This document shows, one piece after another, positions 29,864 to 38,724 of a stretch of 64,000 bases of DNA. A program made the position numbers and the translations under genes. This DNA comes from Collinsella aerofaciens (GTDB lineage: Bacteria > Actinomycetota > Coriobacteriia > Coriobacteriales > Coriobacteriaceae), in contig NAKE01000001.1 of assembly GCA_008680965.1 (NCBI GenBank), forward strand, positions 186,001 to 250,000. The letters run 5' to 3'. Under the pieces are notes generated by a model. The model was not told the origin of the DNA and did no database searches. It saw only the letters and a program-made list of their open reading frames with translations. How positions within the stretch are numbered: the first letter of the stretch is position 1; every line of letters begins with the position of its first letter.

Positions 29864-30859
29864 CTACTCCGCTTCTCCGTCTTGTACTAAATCGTCTAAA
29901 TTAAACACGCGCTCAACTTCGGCACGCGTGGGAATCGATTGCTGAGCACCCAAGCGCGACACCGTCACCGCCGAGGCGCGTGCGCCCGCCGTCATGCACT
30001 CAAAGAGCGGCAGGCCTTCCAGACGGGCAGCTGCAAGCGCACCGATAAATGTATCGCCCGCGGCCGTCGTATCGACCACCGCGCTCGAAAGCGCCGGCAT
30101 GCGCAACGGCTCGCCGTCATCGCCGAGCGTAACCGACCCGGCGCCGCCCAACGTGATGACCGCAGCTCCAGCGCCCTTGGCGAGCAGGGCATTGAGCGCC
30201 GCGACGCAGCTCACATCATCCGCGGGCAAGATGCCCGTTAGCACCTGGCACTCAGTCTCGTTGGGACAAACTAGGTCGACCGCAGGCCAGGCCTCCGCAG
30301 GCAACTCGCAGGCAGGCGCTGGATTAAAGACCGTATAGAACCCCAGCTCGTGAGCGCAAACAAGTGCCTCGGCCGTCGCTGCAAGGTCGCATTCGCCCTG
30401 GGCGATAAAGACGCTTCCGGCAGCCGAGGTAATTTCGCTGGCGTCGCCGTCGAGCTCATCGGCCACCAGACGCCTCAGCGCGCGGGCAACGTCCTCGCCC
30501 GTAAGCGCATGATTGGCGCCCGGCGACAGCACGATGCGGTTGTCGCCCTCACAGCGAATGATGGTCGCCGTTCCCGTCTCCACATCATCGCGACGCGCCA
30601 CAAAGTCACAGTCCACGCCGGCGTCTTGGAGCCCCGCCACGAGCGACGTGCCAAATGCGTCGCAGCCGACCGCGCCGATCATGTGCGTGCACGCGCCCAT
30701 ACGCGCGGCAGCTACGGCCTGATTGGCGCCCTTGCCGCCGGCGTTGGTGATAAACCCGCTGCCGCCGACGGTCTCGCCCGCACGCGGCATGCGCTCGCAC
30801 GCCACCGAAAGGTCCATGTTCATGCTGCCGAACACCGCAACGATGCCGCAATCTGCCAT
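29864..30859 (-). CDS. rbsK: Ribokinase (PfkB family)
   Basis: 331 residues, normal ribokinase length. Substrate motif [17 protein letters not shown] near 38, GSMNMDLS at the start, and the catalytic anion-hole motif [13 protein letters not shown] with its Asp near residue 260. It phosphorylates ribose at O5. GAGGAGG lies before ATG 30859. Promoter expected in 30860-31045, shared with the divergent acyltransferase; that stretch shows no clear minus-strand -35/-10. Confidence 0.92.
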   Translation of the reverse strand: MADCGIVAVFGSMNMDLSVACERMPRAGETVGGSGFITNAGGKGANQAVAAARMGACTHMIGAVGCDAFGTSLVAGLQDAGVDCDFVARRDDVETGTATIIRCEGDNRIVLSPGANHALTGEDVARALRRLVADELDGDASEITSAAGSVFIAQGECDLAATAEALVCAHELGFYTVFNPAPACELPAEAWPAVDLVCPNETECQVLTGILPADDVSCVAALNALLAKGAGAAVITLGGAGSVTLGDDGEPLRMPALSSAVVDTTAAGDTFIGALAAARLEGLPLFECMTAGARASAVTVSRLGAQQSIPTRAEVERVFNLDDLVQDGEAE

Positions 30860-31000
30860 GGAAACCTCCTCGTCCGCGAGCTCTGCACCCGCTGTTGGCC
30901 GTCAATCGTGCGCTCTCGCGCCTCTATAACTTTAGTTCACTTTGATGTGGACGCGCGCTTGAGCTTGCGGCGGCAGCAAGCATTCACAGGAGCAGGCGGT

Positions 31001-31006
31001 TACAAT
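31001..31006 (+). promoter_or_regulatory. Possible -10 box of the acyltransferase gene
   Basis: TACAAT 40 bases before the start codon, without a matching -35 at 16-18 bases. Tentative. Confidence 0.3.
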
Positions 31007-31045
31007 GAAGACGTGCTGATTATTCTCGTCATTGGATGAAGTTTT

Positions 31046-33262
31046 ATGGAACAATTCCCGCGATCGAGTTCGCGCAGCTCACGCCACGCGAGCGATCAAC
31101 AAGCGCCGCACGACCGTTCGCGCGCTAACCGACAAGCCACCGAGCCGAGCCGCGCCGCAGGCCCCCGTCGCACGCCCGCCAACAAGGGCGCCCGCCCCAA
31201 CAGCGCCGCAAAAGAACAGGCACCCACGCGCCCCAAATCTCGCTATATCCCCGCCCTCGACGGCTTGCGCACGCTTGCCGTCGTCGCAGTGGTGCTCTAT
31301 CACCTCAACCTCACGTGGGCTCAGGGCGGCCTGCTCGGCGTCACGATCTTCTTTGTGCTTTCGGGCTATCTGATCACGCGCCTGCTGCTCAACGAAGTCG
31401 CTAAGACCGGCCGCATCGACCTTAAGAGCTTCTGGATTCGCCGCATCCGTCGCCTGGTCCCCGCCGTGGTAACGGTAGTGTTCGTGACCTGCGCGCTGTG
31501 CACCATCTTTAACCACGTGATGCTCACCAAGATGCGCCCCGACATCCTGCCGTCGCTGTTGTTCTTCAACAACTGGTGGCAGATTGCCCAAAACGTCTCG
31601 TACTTCAATGCTCTGGGCGACCCCTCGCCGCTCACGCACTTTTGGTCGCTTGCCATCGAGGAGCAGTTCTACCTGATTTGGCCGCCACTGCTGTTTGCCA
31701 TGGTATCCATGCATGTGAGCAAGCCCAACACGCGCCGCGTGGTTCTGGGCCTTGCCGCGGTATCTGCCCTCGCCATGATGGTGCTTTACAACCCTGCCGC
31801 CGACCCCAGCCGCGTGTACTACGGCACCGACACCCGCGTGTTCTCGCTGCTGCTGGGTGCCTGGATGGCCTTTATCCCCGATCGCGACCTGGCGCCGGTG
31901 CGTCTCGCTCATCGTTTGGGGCTCAATCGCCTGGCTGGCGCCGCCAAGCACGGCAAGAAAGCCGAGGACAAGCCTGACAAGAAGGCCGACGAATCAGCCG
32001 ATACCGCCCTGGCACAGCCGAGCGCCCTCGTGCGCTTTTGGTCCTCGCCCGCATCCATCGATGTCTTGGGCGTCGTGGGTCTGGTTGGCCTTGCCGCCAT
32101 GGTCGCACTCACCAACGGCTACACCGCGTTCCAGTATCGCGGCGGCACGCTGTTATGCTCCATCCTCACGCTCATGGTCATCGCAGCCTGCGTGCAGCCC
32201 CAGGGAATGGTTGCCCGCGCGCTGTCCGCCGAGCCGCTCGTGTGGGTTGGCAAGCGCTCGTACAGCATCTACCTGTGGCACTATCCACTGCTGCTGCTCA
32301 TGAACCCGGTCGCCAACATCAGCGATACGCCCTGGTGGCAGTACATCTTGCAGGTACTTGTGGTGGTCGCCGTAGCCGAGTGCTCCTATCGCTTTATCGA
32401 GACGCCGTTTAGGAAGGGCGCCTTTGGACGCACCGTTTCCGAGCTCCGCGAAGGCACCACCACGCCCGCAAACTGGGTGCGCGCGCATATTCCCGTGTGC
32501 GCCGTTTGCGGCGTCGTGCTTGTCGTGGCGCTGGGTGGTCTGGTCTTTGTGCCCGACACATCCGCGCTGAGCGGCGAGGGCGCCGAAATCCTAAACAAGG
32601 AAGCCAAAAATGCAAAACCCCAGGACCAGCAGGCGGCCGATGACACCGACAAGGACAACGACGGCTTCCCCGACGGATCCTACGACCTGCTCATGATTGG
32701 CGACTCCGTGTCGCTGCGCGCCGTCGATTCCTTTGACGGCGTGTTCCCCCACAGTCACATCGATGCCGAAAAGGGCCGCCAGTTCGATGCGGGCCGCACA
32801 ACATTTGAGGGTTATATCCAGCAGAACCTCGCCGGCAAGATCGTAGTCTTTGCGCTGGGCACCAACGGCCTAGTGACCGATGCCCAGATTGACGCCATCA
32901 TGGCCGATGCCGGCAATCAGCGCACCGTCGTATTTGTAAACACGCGCAGCCCGCAGCCATGGGTCGGCGCCACCAATCAGGCCATCGCCAACGCCGCCAC
33001 GCGCTATAAAAACGTGCGCGTTATCGACTGGTACGGATATAGCGCCAACCGCAACGATCTGTTCGACGGCGACGGCACACACCTTTCGAACGCGGGCGTG
33101 GCCGAGTACCTTAAGCTCATCCACGATGCCGTCAAGAAGGACCTGCCCGTGCATCCCGAGGACCACGTTAACGATCCGCAGCCGGCGGCCGTCAAGTCCG
33201 CCGCCGACGCACTCGTCAACGCGCTCGCCTACAAACCGCACAAGCTAGGCACCGACAAGTAA
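31046..33262 (+). CDS. OatA-like membrane acyltransferase with SGNH domain
   Basis: 738 residues. A basic, Arg/Ser/Pro-rich N-terminal tail (1-65) precedes an acyltransferase-3 membrane domain (about 66-480; YIPALDGLRTLAVVAVVLYH and HFWSLAIEEQFYLIWP carry the conserved His and Glu). An SGNH-hydrolase-like extracellular domain follows (about 545-720) with Ser in MIGDSVSLRA and Asp/His in GDGTHLSNAG. It would O-acetylate a cell-surface polymer such as peptidoglycan, the inner domain moving acetyl groups and the outer one transferring them. Weak ribosome-binding site. Monocistronic. Confidence 0.88.
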   Translation: MEQFPRSSSRSSRHASDQQAPHDRSRANRQATEPSRAAGPRRTPANKGARPNSAAKEQAPTRPKSRYIPALDGLRTLAVVAVVLYHLNLTWAQGGLLGVTIFFVLSGYLITRLLLNEVAKTGRIDLKSFWIRRIRRLVPAVVTVVFVTCALCTIFNHVMLTKMRPDILPSLLFFNNWWQIAQNVSYFNALGDPSPLTHFWSLAIEEQFYLIWPPLLFAMVSMHVSKPNTRRVVLGLAAVSALAMMVLYNPAADPSRVYYGTDTRVFSLLLGAWMAFIPDRDLAPVRLAHRLGLNRLAGAAKHGKKAEDKPDKKADESADTALAQPSALVRFWSSPASIDVLGVVGLVGLAAMVALTNGYTAFQYRGGTLLCSILTLMVIAACVQPQGMVARALSAEPLVWVGKRSYSIYLWHYPLLLLMNPVANISDTPWWQYILQVLVVVAVAECSYRFIETPFRKGAFGRTVSELREGTTTPANWVRAHIPVCAVCGVVLVVALGGLVFVPDTSALSGEGAEILNKEAKNAKPQDQQAADDTDKDNDGFPDGSYDLLMIGDSVSLRAVDSFDGVFPHSHIDAEKGRQFDAGRTTFEGYIQQNLAGKIVVFALGTNGLVTDAQIDAIMADAGNQRTVVFVNTRSPQPWVGATNQAIANAATRYKNVRVIDWYGYSANRNDLFDGDGTHLSNAGVAEYLKLIHDAVKKDLPVHPEDHVNDPQPAAVKSAADALVNALAYKPHKLGTDK

Positions 33263-33285
33263 CACACTGTCAAATCAGCTTGCAC

Positions 33286-33324
33286 CCGGAGGGGGCCGTC
33301 GGCCACAACCGACGCCCCCTCCGG
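33286..33324 (+). terminator. Terminator of the acyltransferase gene
   Basis: Stem CCGGAGGGGG (33286-33295) with CCCCCTCCGG (33315-33324) and an inner GTCGG/CCGAC stem. No strong T tract. Confidence 0.6.
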
Positions 33325-33498
33325 CAGTTAGGGACGTTCCTTATGTGCCGACACTTAGGGACACTCCTGACGCGGCCGATGAATGCCCTCCCGCGGCCGA
33401 ATTCTGAGTTCCTCGCCACCCCGAGTGTCGTCTGCAAGCCCCGCACCCGCAGCAAACGCCCCCAGATTGCTCTTTTCGAGCCGGCCCCAAGGGGCCGC
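33325..33498. other. Intergenic sequence with TTAGGGAC repeats
   Basis: TTAGGGAC occurs twice (33328 and about 33354) in GGGACGTTCC/GGGACACTCC contexts like the other intergenic hairpins. The rest is GC-rich and has no supported gene; ORFs on both strands are inconsistent with a protein. Confidence 0.4.
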
Positions 33499-33725
33499 GG
33501 GCAAAAAATTCCAAATATGAGTACTGATACCATTTTAGTAACAGGCAAAATTGCCCAAAATGGCGTTCTTTCGGTCGCCATACCCCTTTGGACCGAACAG
33601 AATGATCGGTTTAAAGCCTGGCTGTATCGATATTAATGAGCAGATACTTTAGTTATGTTCATTATCTTCTTTGTCTTAATTGCCACTGGATTAGCAACAG
33701 TACTCATATTTGGCATTTTTTGCCC
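33499..33725. mobile_element. 227-bp element with 28-bp terminal inverted repeats
   Basis: Ends 33499-33526 and 33698-33725 are inverted repeats matching at 27 of 28 positions (GGGCAAAAAATTCCAAATAT starts the left end). The inside is AT-rich compared with the surroundings and has no credible ORF. Size and ends fit a MITE-like non-autonomous element. No target-site duplication is obvious. The rest of the gap to 33809 (AT-rich, with ACATATATAACC) shows nothing recognisable. Confidence 0.65.
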
Positions 33726-33809
33726 ACACATATATAACCAACCCCCTACATCAGGCAAAAAACAGGCCGCAGCCCATGGCCACGGCCCGCTCGAAACCCA
33801 AAAGAGACG

Positions 33810-35072
33810 CTACGCGCTGTAGCCCATCGCCTGCAGAACAAACATGACGACCGTCAGCACCGTAATCACACCGATAGTCGCCCACGTGAGCACGTTCCAC
33901 ACGCGTCCGTTGCGGTTGGCGCCCATAATGTGACGATCGGCGGCGATAACCACCTGGAACACCAAAACCACGGGCAACAGCACGCCGTTAATGACCTGCG
34001 AGGTCATCATAATCTGGAACAGGTCAACACCGGGCATAAGCACCAGCACGGCAGAGATGCCAATGATGGCCGTAATGATGCCGCGATAGACCGGGGCCTC
34101 GTCCCAGCTGCGATCGGCACCGCGCTCCCAGCCAAATGCCTCACAGATGGCGCTCGATGTAACGCCCGGAAGCACGCAAGCGGCCAAGAAGCTCGCCGCG
34201 ACCAGGCCCGAGGCAAACAGCACCGTGGACCACTGGCCCGCAATGGGCTCCAACGCGCGGGCGGCGTCGGCAGCATCGCTGATCTGAACGCCCGCGGGGA
34301 ACAATACCGTACCGGTCGTGATGATAATAAAACCGGCGATGACATCGGCGGCAATCGAGCCGCTCACGGTGTCGATACGCTGCAGCACGATATCGTCCTC
34401 GCCCGCATTCTTATCGACCACGTTGTTCTGTGCCAAGAAGATCATCCACGGTGCGATGGTGGTACCGATCGTTGCGACCACAAGCGACACGTAGCTGGGG
34501 TCGTTTTGAATGTTGGGCACAACCAGGTCGACCGCCACCTCGCCCCAGCTGGGACCAGCCATAAATGCAGCGACAATGTAGGTCACGAACACGCAGCTCA
34601 CCAGCAGCAGAATCTTCTCGATGCGCTGGAAACTGCCCGACATGGTAAGCATCCACACCAGCAGCGCCACAAGCGGCACCGAAATGCTCGCGGGCACGCC
34701 AAAGAGGGCAAGGCCGCTCGCGATACCCGCAAACTCCGAAATGGTCACGGCTGTATTGGCGATCAGCAGCGCCGCCATGGCCAACACGCTCCTGCGCACG
34801 CCAAAGCGCTCGCGGATGAGCGAGGCCAAGCCCTTGCCTGTGACGCAGCCGCAACGCGCCGCAGTCTCCTGCGTCACGATGAGCAGCACGGTCATGACGG
34901 GAAGCATCCACAGCATCTTGTAGCCATAGCTGGCACCGGCGCTGGAATACGTGGCGATGCCGCCGGCGTCATTACCCGAAAGCGCCGCCAGAAGGCCAGG
35001 GCCCATGGCGCCAAAGATGGCCGCGATGGTCAGCTTTTGCTTGGTGCTCGCCTTTTGCTTCGTGTTTTGCAC
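33810..35072 (-). CDS. NRAMP-related Mg/divalent metal transporter (NRMT-like)
   Basis: 420 residues from GTG 35072; an ATG at 35135 would overlap the upstream gene by 55 bases. About eleven membrane helices with the NRAMP fold. The first-helix metal motif DPGN of true Mn/Fe NRAMPs reads DAGG (Asp35, Gly38), and the sixth-helix MPH motif reads IAPWM (Ala207, Trp209), losing the Met that favours transition metals. These changes are those described for NRAMP-related magnesium transporters, including one from Eggerthella lenta. It follows a PRC/MgtE-N/CBS protein gene with 8 bases between, which supports an Mg role. Confidence 0.85.
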   Translation of the reverse strand: MQNTKQKASTKQKLTIAAIFGAMGPGLLAALSGNDAGGIATYSSAGASYGYKMLWMLPVMTVLLIVTQETAARCGCVTGKGLASLIRERFGVRRSVLAMAALLIANTAVTISEFAGIASGLALFGVPASISVPLVALLVWMLTMSGSFQRIEKILLLVSCVFVTYIVAAFMAGPSWGEVAVDLVVPNIQNDPSYVSLVVATIGTTIAPWMIFLAQNNVVDKNAGEDDIVLQRIDTVSGSIAADVIAGFIIITTGTVLFPAGVQISDAADAARALEPIAGQWSTVLFASGLVAASFLAACVLPGVTSSAICEAFGWERGADRSWDEAPVYRGIITAIIGISAVLVLMPGVDLFQIMMTSQVINGVLLPVVLVFQVVIAADRHIMGANRNGRVWNVLTWATIGVITVLTVVMFVLQAMGYSA

Positions 35073-35080
35073 GCGACCAC

Positions 35081-36925
35081 CTACCCCATGACCGACATGG
35101 TGAGCAGCGCTACGGCGATGCAGTATGCCACGCATGAAATCATGACGGCAATGACGTTCATGGCGGTACCCGACGTATTGAGGTCGTGCTCGTCACGCCA
35201 GAACAACACCATCAGGTAAATCACGGCGCTCATGTTGCCGATCAGGCAGACGATGGCCGCGATGTTAAAGCAGCCGGTAAAGAGTTGCTCCTCAAACATA
35301 GGCGCGTCGAGGAACGCGGCGGTGCGCACCAGTTGGGCGCACAGGTAGGTCACGAGCGACAGAATTAAGCCCATGCCCGTACTCTGGAAGAAGAACCCCA
35401 GATACGGCTTGGGCTCATCGTCATGGCCGTCGTACTCCAGGAAGTAATTCTTGACGAACGACACCATGCGCGAGGCAGCCAACAACACGAGCGGCATGGC
35501 GCACATGGGAAACACCACCAGATGCGCAGAGCCCAGCGCCGTTCCCAGCACTGTTGCCATGATGCACGAGGCAATACCCCACACGACAACCCAGTACTGG
35601 CGATGCACAAACCAGCTGAGCACATTCGTCGAGTCGTCGGACGCGCTATCGCCCGAACCGACGCCTGCGATCTGCAGGTCCTCCTGGTGCTCCTCGGCGA
35701 TAACGTCCATGGCGTCGTCAAAGGTCACGATACCCAAGATGTGACGGTTCTCGTCGCAAACGGGGATGGCGACCAGGTCGTACTTGGTCATCTCGTCCGT
35801 TACGTCTTCCTGGTCATCGTCGGGCGACACATACACCAGGTCGCGATAGGCCAGCTGGCCCAGCGTGGCATCGCGGTCGGCCACGATGAGCGTGCGCAGC
35901 GAAAGGACGCCGGTGAGCATGCCGCTCGGGTCCTCGGTATAGACATAGTAGACGCTCTCGAAGTCCTCATCGAGCTTGCGGATCGCCTCGATGGCGTCAC
36001 CGACCGTCGCCGTGGCGGGCAGGGAGACAAACTCCGAGGTCATGATGCGACCGGCAGTGTTGTCCTCATAGCCCAGCAGGTTACGAATCGCCTTCTCCTC
36101 CTGAACGCCCATCAGGCGCAACAGCTTCTCGGCCTTCTCGTAATCGAGCTCATCGATCAGGTCGGCGGCGTCGTCCGGGTCCATCATGGCCAGCATCGAC
36201 GATGCGTCCGTATCGGACAGGCCCTCGAGCATCTCGGTCATAAGCTCGTCGTCGTCGAACTCCGAGATGGCCTCGGCGGCCTGGGCGGTGTCGAGTTGCG
36301 CGAACACCTGCGCACGCAGGCGCGGGTCGAGTTGCTCGATAATGTCGGCAATGTCGGCAGGGTGCAGCTCGCCGAGCGTCTTGTGCGACACCGAAAGCTG
36401 GATGTTTTTAGTCGAACGGTCGAGCAGGTCCATGTAGGACCAGGCGATGATGTCCTCGCCGAGCGGTTTGCCCAGGTGCTTCATAAAGCTCTCGACGACA
36501 TGCTCGAGTGCGGGGCTGATCGCGCGCAGCAGGCCGCGGGCGCCGACTTCGGCACCCAGCAGACGCAGCTGATTTTCGCCCGACATGGAAAACTTGATGT
36601 CGTTTACGCGCACGACCTTCATGCCCTGCGTGTCGACAATCTGCTTGTTGAGCACATCGCGGGCGAGCAAGAGTTCGGTCGGCTGCAGGTACGAAAAACG
36701 GATTTCGGTGGCCGGCGACTTAAGGTGTACGCCCGTCTCGTCGATACGGTCGACCCATTTGCGCCAGCTGATCATAAACGGCGTCTTGCCGGGTCCGCGG
36801 AACGCGAGCGACGTCACGTGCGGAAAAACTTCGCCGGTAGCAATGCCAAAATCGTTCACAACGCCGAGCTTTTCGCCATCGACGTCCAAGACCGGCAATT
36901 TGAGCATCTCACTCAGATAATTCAC
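35081..36925 (-). CDS. PRC-barrel / MgtE-N / CBS membrane protein
   Basis: 614 residues. Two PRC-barrel-like segments (about 8-75 and 85-140), an MgtE N-terminal superhelical domain (about 185-290; LDPRLRAQVFAQLDTAQAAE), two CBS repeats (295-420; NTAGRIMTSEFVSLP) and five membrane helices (435-614). The membrane part lacks the usual MgtE pore motif with its conserved Asp, Asn and Gln, so it may be a sensor or partner of the adjacent NRMT-like transporter rather than a channel. GTG start (36925) with GGGGAG five bases upstream. Confidence 0.82.
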   Translation of the reverse strand: MNYLSEMLKLPVLDVDGEKLGVVNDFGIATGEVFPHVTSLAFRGPGKTPFMISWRKWVDRIDETGVHLKSPATEIRFSYLQPTELLLARDVLNKQIVDTQGMKVVRVNDIKFSMSGENQLRLLGAEVGARGLLRAISPALEHVVESFMKHLGKPLGEDIIAWSYMDLLDRSTKNIQLSVSHKTLGELHPADIADIIEQLDPRLRAQVFAQLDTAQAAEAISEFDDDELMTEMLEGLSDTDASSMLAMMDPDDAADLIDELDYEKAEKLLRLMGVQEEKAIRNLLGYEDNTAGRIMTSEFVSLPATATVGDAIEAIRKLDEDFESVYYVYTEDPSGMLTGVLSLRTLIVADRDATLGQLAYRDLVYVSPDDDQEDVTDEMTKYDLVAIPVCDENRHILGIVTFDDAMDVIAEEHQEDLQIAGVGSGDSASDDSTNVLSWFVHRQYWVVVWGIASCIMATVLGTALGSAHLVVFPMCAMPLVLLAASRMVSFVKNYFLEYDGHDDEPKPYLGFFFQSTGMGLILSLVTYLCAQLVRTAAFLDAPMFEEQLFTGCFNIAAIVCLIGNMSAVIYLMVLFWRDEHDLNTSGTAMNVIAVMISCVAYCIAVALLTMSVMG

Positions 36926-37219
36926 TGGTGCTCCCCATCATTATCCCTTCGAACTGCGGCCATGCCGGCACGCCGTCCGTGGACTTTTAGATATGTATAC
37001 GCATGCGCGGGCGGCACGCCGCTCGGCGCTCACACCCCGTACATGCGCAAGAAGCACCTGCATGGGGTCATCGACTGTATGGTCGAGGTTTGGATTTCAC
37101 CTGCAGCCTTTCTCTTGACCCTTGTTATCCGCAGTAACTATAGCATCAGCATCGCGCCGTGGCGCCAAATTTATGCTCCAAACATCGCAGGCATACCAAA
37201 CGCTGACGCATCCGTGACA
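36926..37219. other. Intergenic region upstream of the MgtE-N protein
   Basis: About 300 bases without a gene. Seen: a hairpin ACCCC-ATGC (37034-37046) with GCATGGGGT (37060-37068); a plus-strand promoter-like pair TTGACC (37115-37120), 18 bases, TATAGC (37139-37144), with no ORF behind it; direct repeats of GGCACGCCG. I looked for an M-box Mg riboswitch in front of the 36925 gene and did not recognise one. Confidence 0.35.
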
Positions 37220-37248
37220 TAGTCATTGGGGACGTTCTTACATGACTA
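37220..37248. repeat. Stop-codon-embedded hairpin (TAGTCAT...ATGACTA)
   Basis: Arms 37220-37226 and 37242-37248 with TGGGGACG in the loop. The right arm contains the TAG stop of the deacetylase-like gene. Same design as 45733-45761. Confidence 0.6.
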
Positions 37249-38652
37249 GTCTGTGGTGTCGTCATCTTCGGCGAGCTGGGGGAACACGGCGTTTTTGGGC
37301 ATGGCGGCCTTCGTCAGCGAGGTGAGCTTTTTGCTCAGCGATGTATCCGTCTTGACCAGATCGCTCAATGTCACGATTTTGTAGCCGTCGGCAATAAGCC
37401 CGTCGATAATCTGCGGCAGCGCCTCGAGCGTCTGCTCGGCACATTCATCGTTATCGGTCAGCAGCACAATGTTGCCCGGCGTCACCGAATCGAGCACCGT
37501 CGAGACCTGCTCGTCGGCACCGTTGAGCAGCCAGTCGCCCGAATCGATATTCCACGAGACCACGGCAGACACCAGGTCCATCGCATCAATCCAGTTTTGC
37601 TCGTCAAAGGCTGCGTAAGGAGCACGCAAAAGCATCGTCTTCACGCCGGTCGCGGACTTGATCGCCTCGGTGCCCTTCGAAACCTGCTCGCGCACCGCAT
37701 CGCGGTCCTGGCCCTTGAGCGATTCGTCGTTGTAACTGTTGGAGCCGACCTCGCAGCCGGCATCGACAATCGCCTTGGCCGTGGCGGGCGAGGCCTCGGC
37801 CGCATCACCCGACAGGAAGAACGTCGCGGTGACGCCCTTTTCCTTGAGCACCTGCAAGATCTGCTTGGTCGCGCCGCTCGGGCCCTCATCAAACGTCAGC
37901 GCAACGTACTTTTCGTTGCCCTTGGGTGCCACGCTCGCGCACTCGACCACGCAATCGGTGGCGGGCACGACCTCGCCGCGGTCCTGCGTCTTGCCCGATT
38001 GCTCGCCGACCCACACCTCGGAGCGGCCCTGGATACCCCACGTCTTGACGTACTCGATGGCACCCGTGCCCTCGACCTTGAGCTTGGGCTCGATAACCGT
38101 CGCCTGGACCTCGTGCTTCTCATACGTGTCACGGCCGTCCTTGACCGTCACCTTCTCGCCACCCGTAAGCTCGCGGCTTTTCCACTTGCCCTGTTTTATG
38201 CGCTTGCCGTCCACCTTTACCGACAGCTTTTCGCCGCCATGGCGGGTCAGCACGCTGTCGTCAACGGCCAGCAGATCACCAGCGTCGTAGGTATCGGTCA
38301 GCTCCTGGTCGTCGATGAGATTTTGCAGCGTAGAGCCGACGCGCACTGCAGTCTCCTGGCCGTTGAGGACGACATCCACGCTGCGGTTGACGTAGCCCAC
38401 AACGGCGGCGACAAACAGCACGAGCGCGCAGCCCACGGCGATGAGCGCATAGGGCAGGCGAGACGGACGACGGGGCGTGCGGCCGTTGCCGATGCGAGCG
38501 CTGCGGTCGCTAAAGCCGCGGCTATGGTTGAGATACATCGCGCCGGGCTTACGGTGACGCTTGCGCTGACCGCTGGGCAGCTGCCCCAGGTCGCGGCGCG
38601 CCGTTGGACGCGCACCCGAGCGCCCGTTTAAGTTAGATCCGTTTTGGCGCAT
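37246..38652 (-). CDS. NodB-domain (polysaccharide deacetylase-like) protein, degenerate
   Basis: 468 residues: a basic cytoplasmic tail, one membrane anchor (about 67-90), a G5/DUF348-like extracellular region (95-200) and a NodB-like domain (245-445). The catalytic motif TFDDGP reads TFDEGP (Asp255, Glu256). The metal-binding HxxxH motif is replaced by SNSYNDESL with no histidine. The RPPYG region reads RAPYA, and the last motif has LLTD where LLHD is usual. Zn-dependent deacetylase activity is therefore doubtful; a binding or structural cell-wall role is possible. The GGGGGAGG site fixes the start. Confidence 0.8.
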   Translation of the reverse strand: MRQNGSNLNGRSGARPTARRDLGQLPSGQRKRHRKPGAMYLNHSRGFSDRSARIGNGRTPRRPSRLPYALIAVGCALVLFVAAVVGYVNRSVDVVLNGQETAVRVGSTLQNLIDDQELTDTYDAGDLLAVDDSVLTRHGGEKLSVKVDGKRIKQGKWKSRELTGGEKVTVKDGRDTYEKHEVQATVIEPKLKVEGTGAIEYVKTWGIQGRSEVWVGEQSGKTQDRGEVVPATDCVVECASVAPKGNEKYVALTFDEGPSGATKQILQVLKEKGVTATFFLSGDAAEASPATAKAIVDAGCEVGSNSYNDESLKGQDRDAVREQVSKGTEAIKSATGVKTMLLRAPYAAFDEQNWIDAMDLVSAVVSWNIDSGDWLLNGADEQVSTVLDSVTPGNIVLLTDNDECAEQTLEALPQIIDGLIADGYKIVTLSDLVKTDTSLSKKLTSLTKAAMPKNAVFPQLAEDDDTTD

Positions 38653-38674
38653 GTGCCCTCCCCCATAAACGCAG

Positions 38675-38702
38675 CAAGCCGGAGCAACAGGTCTCCGGCT
38701 TG
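38675..38702 (-). terminator. Terminator after the PRC-barrel gene
   Basis: CAAGCCGGAG (38675-38684) pairs with CTCCGGCTTG (38693-38702). Followed on the minus strand by CTGCGTTTATG, a weak T tract. Confidence 0.6.
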
Positions 38703-38724
38703 CCTCCCATCAATTGGTACGTCG

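Noticed and set aside
33280..33636. Plus-strand ORF of 118 codons (and a minus-strand one) in the intergenic region
   Set aside because: It crosses the left end of the inverted-repeat element, lacks a ribosome-binding site and resembles no protein.
36926..37219. M-box magnesium riboswitch upstream of the MgtE-N protein gene
   Set aside because: Looked for because of the Mg context, but none of the conserved M-box sequence blocks could be recognised.
37115..37248. Possible small RNA from a TTGACC/TATAGC promoter ending at the 37220 hairpin
   Set aside because: Only a promoter-like pair is visible; the hairpin lacks a T tract and there is no conservation evidence.
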